From: Armigeres subalbatus
Taxonomy: Eukaryota; Arthropoda; Insecta; Diptera; Culicidae
NCBI RefSeq assembly: GCF_024139115.2
Contig: NW_026942610.1
Coordinates: 199,879 to 263,878 of the forward strand
Length of the DNA: 64,000 nucleotides
Direction of reading: 5' to 3'
Within the stretch, counting starts at the first letter, position 1; the number at the start of each line of letters is the position of its first letter. Positions 55,846 through 64,000 of this stretch are shown here, in pieces. A program made the translations under genes and the position numbers. The notes under the pieces are model-generated. The model made no database searches and had not been told where the DNA came from. It saw nothing but the letters and a program-made list of their open reading frames with translations.

Positions 55846-57090
55846 ATCGTAGATATTATTTGTATATGCTGGTGTAATGATGTCCCGTGGGGCTTCTAAA
55901 ACTAACATACAAGCTCGAGAACCTATGGATTCTTCTTCTTCTTCTTCGTTGACATTACATCTCCCACTGGGGCATTGCCACCTCGCAGCTTAGTGTTCAT
56001 TCAGCACTTCCACAGTTATTAACTGCGAGGTTTCTAAGCCAAGTTACCATTTCTGCATTTGTATATCATGCCACCGTCAGCATAGTATTTTTTGTAGCCG
56101 CGCATCTTACCGCACGGATAAGGAGGGCCCCTTACCTATGGATTACTCTGTTGATCTTGTAGACCTCCAATATATGAACACAAGAATGCTTTGGAGTACC
56201 GAATATATTCTGGGAATGTTATAATTTTCGTATACTGGTGTATTGATGTCTGATGATGTTTTTGCAACTGATACATAAGCTAAATAGCCATTGAATCAAT
56301 CTGTTGGTCTTTTAGACCCCCAACATCTGAATTCAAGAATGGTTTGAAGTATCGAAAATTTTCTAGGAAAATTGTATACAAAATACTGGTGTAATGTTGT
56401 CCCATGTGGCTTCACCAACTAAAACACAAGCTCGGAAACGTATGTGTTGGTGTTGTAGTCCTCCAATATCTGAACTCAAGAATGGTTTGGAGTACCGTAG
56501 CTATTCTGGGAATGTTTAATTTCTTATATACTGATGTAATGATGTCCCATGGGGCTTCACCAAATAACACACAAGCTCGGAAACTTATGAATCACTCTTT
56601 TGGTCAATATCTGAACTCAAGAATGATTTTGAGTACCGCAGGAACTCTAGGAATGTTGTGATTTGTATATACTGGTGTAATTATGTCCCATGGGGTTGCT
56701 CAACTAACACACAAGCTCAGGACCGTATGAATCACTCTGTTGGTGTGGTAGACCTTCAATATCTGATCTCAAGAATGGTTTGGAGTATCTTAGCTATTCT
56801 GGGAATGCTGAATTTTTCAAATACTGATGTAATGATGTCTAATGGGGTTTCTACAACTAACAAACAAGCTCAGGAACCTATGAATTACTCTGTTGATCTT
56901 GTAGACCTTCAAGACCTGAACTCAAGTATAGTTTGGAGTATCGTTGATGTTCTGGTAACACTGCGATTTACTAAAAATAGTTTAATTATGTCTCAAGTAT
57001 CATTTCCAACTTCATATTAGGATTGAGGCCCCGTAAAACGCTTTGTTGTTTATGTAGACCATTAAGATCTGAACTCAATGAAGGTTTGGA
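55846..57090 (-). repeat. Satellite array 1, inverted continuation
   Basis: The same monomer in reverse: CTCAAGAATGGTTTGGAGTA near 56181, 56334, 56477, 56618, 56770, 56923 and 57076, spacing 141-153 bp, is the complement of the plus-array landmark. The switch occurs around 55840-55850, inside a GAATAGCTC...ATGGTATCGTAG stretch. Short frames here are shadows. Confidence 0.82.
55932..56133 (-). mobile_element. Feilai-like SINE with internal deletion
   Basis: Minus-strand copy flanked by ACCTATGGATT (55921-55931, 56134-56144). It keeps the A-box region and the 3' body with GAA tail but has lost the B box and the next 100 bases. The target is satellite sequence. Confidence 0.88.
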
Positions 57091-57224
57091 AGCCCTTAAA
57101 GATCTCAAAAAAAAAAATTTCCCCCATATTTCTACTTTTTTATGGTTTGCATCCGTTTTTGAAGCAGTATGTCCAAAATTTATGTTGAAATACGGCGAAA
57201 AAAAAAATCCGTATCGAATCGGTT

Positions 57225-57601
57225 AAACCTAGGCTCATTAGCCAAGGCAAATCTTATAACTTGTCCCATCCCAGAAGATTCAACATCTAGAAAAACGAAG
57301 TGGCATAAATTTCTTAGCATGCTCACTCCCAACGTCTTGTTAAAAATTACAATATCATTTGCTCATAATGATACTCCTAAACTATATACCCTTCCAACTA
57401 TCTGACTCCTTGACATCTATGAGGGCGACGGTGAGGCGTTGGCCTCTCGTGAAGTAGATGTCATATCACTATTTCTTCCCCTTCCCATGGAACGAAGAAG
57501 ATGGGCGTGGCCGACAATGGTAGCTTTCATGCTTTATCATTTTGGACCCCCAATCGGGTTGCCATTAAATCCCAAATAGTAATTTATAAGCAGTTGGGGT
57601 A
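57225..57601. repeat. Unclassified repeat, copy 2
   Basis: Matches 45700-46491 without the hAT MITE and gives its empty site (CTCCCAACGTCTTG near 57327). Confidence 0.65.
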
Positions 57602-57745
57602 AGGAAGCTAAAGAATATACATGACAGCTATCAGTATGCAATCTACGAAATATTTCGTTACAACGCAACGCAACACAATGCAAAATAAAAAACATGAAAA
57701 TAAAGAAATTATAAATCGACATTTTGGAAGATTATTTTATTTATT
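57602..57745. other. Spacer, nothing recognised
   Basis: Contains a CAACGCAACGCAACAC run and AT-rich sequence. Confidence 0.3.
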
Positions 57746-57749
57746 ACTA

Positions 57750-58615
57750 GCAGACCCGTCGAACTTCGTCTCGTCCAAAATAATTAGTTAGCACAAACAT
57801 TTATTTTGTATTATTATTGTCTTTAAAAACCTTCACATGTCGAATTTTGTTCCATTTGCTTGATTCGTTATCGAGTTATGCAGAAATCGTTGTGTCATTT
57901 GTATGGGAGCCCTTCCCCCTTCTAGAGCGGGAGGGGTCTCAACTAGAGGCCTGAATAAGAGAAACGCGGATAGAAAATATGATTCTGCCAACACTGCAGT
58001 CAATCTTCTTCATCGAAGACCAACACATGAAAAGGAAGAAATGGTTTATGTAGATAAAATCTCACAATCCGCTATTTAATGTGTCCACATCACATAACAA
58101 TAGAATCCAAAAAACAATGCAATTTTATTTCATGATCTATAAATAACTTTCATATTTTATTGCAAACAAATGTTAAATTCATTAAAATTTGTTTATTAAA
58201 AAATGGTACAAAATCGAATTTAGCCGTTTTCAGTATTTGAGCCAACATATTGGCTGCTTGACAGGTCTCCTGCTCGATTGGCTGCTGTTTTTTGACGGTT
58301 TGATTGGCGGCACATACCTATCCGCGTTTCTCTTATTCAGGCCTCTAGTCTCAACCTATCATAGAAACATTTCTAATCAACAAAAACCTCAACATGCCAC
58401 ATTTGGATCCATTTGCTTGATTAGTTCCTGACTTATGTATAAATTTGTGTTACATTTGTATGGGAGCCCACTTTCCAGAGGGGGGGGGGGTCTTCCGCCA
58501 TCTTAAGAACCTTCCCCGGCCCGAAAAACCCCTGTATACAGAATTTCACGCCGATCGGTTCAGTAGTCTATAAGGGTAAGACAGACAGAACTTCATTTTT
58601 ATGTATATAGATTAT
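57750..58615 (+). repeat. Dispersed insect repeat with TATGGGAGCCC and GCCGATCGGTTCAGTAG motifs
   Basis: Non-coding repeat with ATTTGTATGGGAGCCC (twice: 57898 and 58456), CCGGCCCGAAAAACCCC, CACGCCGATCGGTTCAGTAG, ACAGACAGA and a terminal TTTTTATGTATATAGATT. I recall this ending from many arthropod genomes, but its class (RTE-like end or non-autonomous DNA element) is not certain. Two partial copies seem to be in tandem. It is split by a hAT MITE. Confidence 0.65.
57944..58347. mobile_element. hAT-type MITE, 404 bp
   Basis: TAGAGGCCTGAATAAGAGAA at the left, with the complement at the right; inverted repeats about 30 bp. Flanked by exact GTCTCAAC (57936-57943, 58348-58355). Non-coding. Confidence 0.92.
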
Positions 58616-58619
58616 CTCA

Positions 58620-60330
58620 GTAATGTGTTTCACAGTAAAGTTGGAAAGCATCTTTCGTATCATTAGTACCATTTTCTGAGCTGTTTTTTACAATTTTATA
58701 AGGTCCGAAAATGTAACCTCATCAATCGAATAGGATACTCACCAAATAACATTCTCGTTGATCAGCATAACAGTGGACAGCGAGTCATTCCTGTAGGCTC
58801 TATAAGCTCCACATAATCATAAGCAGAAGGGCATACCCAGGCTTCCGTCCTACACTCATACACAGGCCTTCCCCTTGAGCGATTGATAATCACGCGTATC
58901 GCGAAAACCATCCATGCATCCTCCCTTCTCGCATCCACAGATGACACATTCCTCACGCAATTTTTCTCGTCACTTTCTCGATCTTCGCCACGATCTCCCC
59001 GTGCATGCAGGATGCAACCGAGGCGGCACAAAAAATAACAGAATCATCAACCTTTCTGGTCATTATCACTAGCCTGCTACCGATTCAGGTGTATGCGTTC
59101 CATGCCTGCACGCTTCCTCTCTTCACAACACTAGCGTAATAACAAACAACTCTCGGACCTCGAGGGAACGGGGTATGTCGGCGTTGGCCGACAGGAAGAG
59201 GTAAAAATAAACACACCTGTGGACCGCAAAGGGGTTCCTCGCTGGGCCGTTCGTTGATATCACTTTGGCAAGTTTGTCTCCTCGATGAAAACGTGTTTTG
59301 ATTCTGTGTGCGAGTAGGAAATTCCTCCTGACGATCGAAACTCACACCAACAGCATTGAGCAACTTTGACAGGTTGGAGAATAATTACACTGACTGGGTT
59401 GCAGCGATTTTAAATTGATCTCTTGACACCAATTGCATGAATTGTTTACATTCCAGAGATTAATGTTTTATGATTAAAACATCGAATTAGGCAATCAAAT
59501 CTTTGCAAATCATCAAAATAGATCCTCTCGATCGCGATCTAAATTTTCATGCACACAAGCACGGGTTTGTACTTTTTCTAAACCGGGACTCGGATACACT
59601 CACACCAACTTGCTCCACCACTGCAGCATAACGAATAAGCAGGTTCAAAACACCACTACAACACCCAATCACCCAAAGAAGTATGCGAGTAAGGAAGATA
59701 ATAACACATTCCATACATTTCACCAAAATTGCATTTTACAATAATTTTCACCGATTGCATCCACATGACTTAACACGACTTAACTTAACGATCAAACTAC
59801 GCCTATTAGGTCAATTAATCCACCCTCGATTTTCCAATCAACTCATCCGATTCAGCCAGAATCACTGGGAATGATTGTGGTCCCGATTGGTGCTCCAGCA
59901 GGGCGCTCCAGCGCTGATTGGGACCCCTTCTCGGTGATTTAGTACCACCACTAATACAAACACACGCATATGGGCATTCGCGTATACGCGCTACCGCGAG
60001 TCAAAACGCAAAACAACAACCGATCGCGGGGTCGTCAAGCATCGGCCAGTTCTTCAGGTAAACTGAGCGAAACGGTTCCACGGTTGGTAACTTTAAGTTC
60101 GGCTGCTGCATCTGCGGACCTGGTCGCGTATCGCGCGCGCGGATAATGGACCAGAAAAGCCGAGCGCCACCATCTGGGATGGGTGGCGACTTAAGGAAAC
60201 GTTCACGAAACGGTTCACGGTGGTTCGTGGATTGGATGGAGTTTTGAATTTGGTGTTGGAAAGCTTGCATCAAGTATGGTTGTTCGAACTATGTTCTAGC
60301 GACTTGCGCCGTTTTAAAGCGAGGAACCTT
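58620..60330. other. Least repetitive region; possible host promoter or 5' exon sequence
   Basis: Higher and more even GC content, no transposon ends and few homopolymers. Minus-strand frames 59363-59085, 59031-58762 and 60273-60001 lack recognisable domains; the last begins MMQAFQHQIQNSIQS. Around 60040-60080 the minus strand has GCTCAGTTTACC, a possible initiator, upstream of GC-rich sequence without ATG. This is suggestive only. Confidence 0.3.
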
Positions 60331-61225
60331 GCATGGAAATCTATATGTAAGAAAATTATTTAGCTCTTTTTTAGAGGAATGTTTTCACTGTCATAAGACG
60401 AGTTTAGTACTGTGATATCGATCCCAATTCCCTTTCATTCCACCACCTCAGAATCTTTTTGTAATTAAATTTTATAATCTTGAAATCTTTTTTTTTTTTC
60501 ATTTGAATTTCATTCTCTTTTCAACTGTAGAATATAGTTCGCGTGAAGCGTGACCTCATTACGTAGGACGTTGAAGCAAGGTTCTATGACCATGATGAAA
60601 ATTTATCAGAATTTATGTAAAAGAAGACGTTTTGCCTTTTTCGTAGAATTGAGCCTGTAAATCTCTATAATAGAGGTAAAAGGGAAAAACAGAATAATGT
60701 ATTATAAAATACTAGTTGTATGTACCCGACCTTGCTGGGAGTTGCCAGTTTGATTCGCTGGTTTTTAACAATCGGACAATGAATAAACCAATTTGGTCAA
60801 CAGGATAATTGTATTTTCTTATTGATCGAACGTGGAGCTCGTATATGCCAGCCACTATGCGCTAATAGCGGCGCACCAGATCACGGGTCGTGAAATTCAC
60901 CACCAATTTCACTTCACAGGCTTAAATCTTCACTCCAGCCTCACCACAGAGTAATCCGTATCACAATATGTCTGGATCACAGATCGTCACGCACGATAAT
61001 CGCGGCGAATACACGAAATAAAATGCAACTACTGCACAGATATTTCAGAATTGCAAGAAATTTGGTGTTTTGATTGCCTTTATTGGCGCGATAGAGCGAT
61101 TGAAACAACGCGGGTTTGCTACCGTCCACTTTGGGGTTCTATTTCTTACTGTTGGGTATGGGATGTGTTGTACAATTTCTGTGATCGGTTGAGGGGTTTT
61201 TGTTTTAACTTTAACCTTCCTAGTG
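60331..61225. other. Mixed sequence, no gene
   Basis: 60387-60410 repeats the arm of the 39978 hairpin. 60835-61020 is GC-richer and ends in GAAATAAAATG, possibly the end of an unknown retroelement or an LTR. Nothing firmer can be said. Confidence 0.35.
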
Positions 61226-61699
61226 CATTGGGGTCTATTTTGGCCCAGAGATGATTTAAAAACGTTGTAGCTTTGTAATCAAATGAAATAGGGCGTTAAA
61301 ATTTTCTGACTTTCCCTAACTTTTGGAAATGAAAATTTTGGGGTGATAACCAGCTATCAGCGACCTCTAGGAACGCCACAACAAAAAAGGTGACACATTG
61401 TGCATTAGCAGGTCAAAAATGACCCCAAATTGAATTCGCTCCCAAAAGTTCATTTTCGAACCGATTCTCAATCTTTTGGAACCAAATTGAAGGTATGGAA
61501 TCCGCGGATGTCGCTACGGACAGATTTTTGCAATTTGGCCATTCTGGTTCCCAGGAATCGATGTTGAAGGAACATGGATTCTTAGGCCAATTTTTGGCCT
61601 GTTTTCTTGCCTTTCGAAGGGTTATTTTGGAAATGCTCATAATTTTGCGTAGCAATAATTCCAATAGAATGTACCCATTGTCCATTTCCATGGATCAAC
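61226..61699. other. Flank of satellite array 2
   Basis: No clear monomer and no gene. The frames 61413-61691 minus and 61495-61815 plus overlap and show no domain. Confidence 0.35.
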
Positions 61700-63545
61700 A
61701 CAATTCCTGGTTATTTCACGGTCCGGTGTCCCTCCGGAAGACCCAGAACATCCGTAGAAGTGGTCAATTCATTGAACTCATCCTAGAAGAGCGCGGTTTT
61801 TTCCAAAGCTTTTAATTATCGAACGCTGAGTAGCAAATGATTGTGGTGACCCATTTTGATGGACCTGTGTGGCCTCCGAAGGTTCTCCAGGAGATCCGGA
61901 ACGTCCGTAAAAGTGGTCTATTTTTTAAACTTATCATAAAAGGGTGCGGTTTTTTCCAAAGCTTTTCATTATCGAACGCTGAGGAACAAATGATTATGGT
62001 GACCCATTGTGATAGACCTGAGTGGCCACCGGAGTTCCTCCAGAAGATCCGGAACATCCGTAAAAACGGTCAATTCATGGAACTCATCCTAGAAGTGCGC
62101 TTTTTTCCCAAAGCTTTTCATTATCGTACTTTGAGTAACAAATGATTGTGGTAACCCATTTTGGTGGACCTGGGTGGCCACCGGAGGTCCTCCAGTAGAT
62201 CCGGAACGTCCGTAAAAATTGTCAATTCATGGAACTCATCCTAGAAGTGCCCGGTTTTTTCCAAAGCTTTTCATTATAGTACTTCGAGTAACAAATGATT
62301 GTGGGGACCTATTTTGGTGGACCTGGGTGGCCACCGGAGGTGCTCCAGAAGATCCGGAACGTCCGTAAAAATGGTCAATTCATGAAACCTGTCATAGAAG
62401 AGCGCGGTTTTTTCCAAAGCTTTTTATTATCGAACTACGAGTAACAAATGATTGTGGTGACCCATTTTGGTGGACCTGGGTGGCCACCGGAGGTCCTCCA
62501 GTAGATCCGGAACGTCCGTAAAAATGGCCAATTCATGAAACTTATCATAAAAGGGTGCGGTTTTTCCAAAGCTTTTCCTCATAGTACTTTGAGTAACATA
62601 CAAATGATTGCGGTGACCTATTTTGGTGGACCTGGGCGGCCACCGGAAGTGCTCCAGAAGATCCGGAACGTCCGTAAAAATTGTCAATTCATGGAACTCA
62701 TCCTAGAAGTGCCCGTTTTTTTCCAAAGCTTTTCATTATCGTACTTAGAGTAACAAATGATTGTGGGGACCTATTTTGGTGGACCTGGGTGGCCACCGGA
62801 GGTGCTCTAGAAGATCCGGAACGTCCGTAAAAATGGACAATTCATAAAACTTATCATAAAAGGGTGCGGTTTTTTCCAAAGCTTTTCATTATCGAACACT
62901 GAGTAACAAATGATTATGGTAACCCAGTGTGATGGACCTGAGTGGCCACCGGAGTTCCTCAAGAAGATCCGGAACATCCGTAGAAGTTGTCGATTCATAA
63001 AACTCACCATAGAATAGCTGAATCACCGAACGCTGAGTAATAAATGATTATGATGACCCTTTTTGAAGGACCTGGGTGGCCACCGAGGTCTTCCGGAAGA
63101 TTCGGAACGTCCGTTAAAGTGGTCAATTCATGAAACTCATCATGGAAGAGTGCGATTTTTACAAAGCTACTCTGAGTAACAAAAGATAGTGGTAATGTTC
63201 TTGAGTAGCTACCGGAGGTCCTTTCTAAGATCCGGAACATTCGTAGAAATGTTCATTCCATGTAACTCATCATAGAAGAACGCGGCTTTTGTAAAGCTTT
63301 TTATTAACATTCTCTGAGTTATAGAAAATTATCGCTACCCATTCTTATGGACCTGAGTGGCCCCTCCTTTATGAATAATGCCCGTAATATTCCTAAAAGC
63401 TGCAAACTAACGAATCTCGAATCATAGGAGAATGGTTTTACAAAAAATCTATTATCGAAATCTGAGCAAGATATTTTTGTCGTGACTTGAATGGACTTGA
63501 ATGGCCAGTGGAGGCCCTCTCGTAATCCATACACATGAAGAGATC
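61700..63545 (+). repeat. Satellite array 2, 153-bp monomer
   Basis: The landmark CCGGAACGTCCGTAAAA recurs at about 61748, 61901, 62054, 62205, 62359, 62512, 62668, 62821, 62974, 63107, 63238 and 63391. Spacing is 151-156 bp except for two shorter units of 131-133 bp near the right. Conserved pieces: TTTTTTCCAAAGCTTTTCAT, GAGTAACAAATGATTGTGG, GGACCTGGGTGGCCACCGGA. The central monomers are most alike and the edges decay. Long frames on both strands are by-products of a length divisible by three. Confidence 0.92.
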
Positions 63546-63685
63546 ACTGGATGTCCTTCTAAAGTTCCTACGGATTGGTCAACACTTGATACTCATCCTA
63601 CTAGAACACGATCTTTTGAAAACTGTTTGTTATTCTACTTATTGATCATCTCATGAAGGTTGTTGTGATGCTTTCTGCGGAGCCC

Positions 63686-63830
63686 TCCTTTCCCGTGCGG
63701 TAAGATTTGCGGCTACAAAGCAAGATCATGCTGAGGGTAGCGGGGTTCGTTTCCCGGTCCGGCCTAGGAAGTTTTTGGGTTGGAAATTTTCTCGACTTCT
63801 CTGGGCATAAAAGTTTCATCATGTTAGCCT
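63686..63830 (+). mobile_element. Feilai-like SINE, 3' truncated
   Basis: Starts CCTCCTTTCCCGTGCGGTAA and keeps the A-box region, a B box with one change (GGGTTCGTTTCCCGG) and the first part of the body up to CATGTTAGCCT. The 3' half is missing. Confidence 0.85.
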
Positions 63831-64000
63831 AATAAAACAGTATCAACCCAGTTTTGTCACTTCGCGATATTGTCTGCCCACGATTTTCTCTCGTTTTCGA
63901 ACCGATTTTATCACGTTTTCGACCTGATATTTTCACCCTAAAAATTTAAGAAAATTTAAGGTGTTCTTTTTATAGTTGAACGTCTTTGTTGCCATTATAG
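63831..64000. other. Window end, nothing recognised
   Basis: Contains a short doubled motif (CGTTTTCGAACCGATTTT / CGTTTTCGACCTGATATT). No gene. Confidence 0.3.

Noticed and set aside
53890..57090. Regularly spaced repeats considered as a CRISPR array
   Set aside because: The whole 150-bp unit is repeated without unique spacers, and the context is eukaryotic; it is a satellite.
60001..60273. 90-codon minus frame starting MMQAFQHQIQ
   Set aside because: No domain, no neighbouring exon and no homology recognised; kept only as part of the candidate host region.
61495..63240. Several frames of 70-106 codons on both strands
   Set aside because: They follow the 153-bp satellite period, which is divisible by three, and repeat the same peptide; not genes.

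Overview
The window looks like an intergenic or intronic stretch of a mosquito chromosome, most likely an Aedes-type culicine. Support comes from several copies of a tRNA-derived SINE that matches what I recall of Feilai, a LOA/R1-type retrotransposon whose first ORF looks like DUF4780, ITm (Tc1/mariner-related) transposase remains, AT-rich unique sequence, and a very high density of small inverted-repeat elements. No complete host gene could be supported. Nearly every protein-like reading frame belongs to a transposable element, and most are broken.

Layout. 1-5.6 kb: AT-rich DNA with hairpins, including a long fold-back that carries its own insertion, a non-LTR 3' fragment and a decayed ITm transposase. 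5.6-17.4 kb: a hAT-type MITE, a SINE, then a nest in which a LOA/R1-type gag is interrupted by a 2.0 kb element and a 156-bp MITE and is fused to a 5'-truncated Ty3/gypsy element, which itself carries a 3.3 kb CR1/Jockey-group element in its integrase. 18.0-20.9 kb: a Penelope-like scrap, a 5' fragment of a non-LTR family called N1 here, and an internally deleted R1-type element.

20.1-45.4 kb is a large direct duplication. Unit 1 (20093-35949) and unit 2 (38599-45413) share the same order of blocks and differ by discrete insertions. Because one unit shows the filled site and the other the empty site, four insertions can be read almost to the base: a 5.8 kb LOA/R1-type element, a hAT MITE, an element with an 863-bp tandem duplication, and a Feilai SINE. 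An N1 copy on the minus strand lies at the join between the units.

45.4-52.8 kb: two MITEs, the best preserved N1 copy (one 945-codon EN-RT frame) and an I-clade-like element with an intact RNase H frame. 53.9-57.1 kb: a satellite with a monomer of about 150 bp that switches orientation near 55845 and carries three insertions. 57.7-58.6 kb: an insect dispersed repeat split by a hAT MITE. 58.7-61.2 kb is the least repetitive part and the best place to look for host promoter or exon sequence. 61.7-63.5 kb: a second satellite with a 153-bp monomer. All calls come from reading the sequence and from remembered family features; no database search was run.
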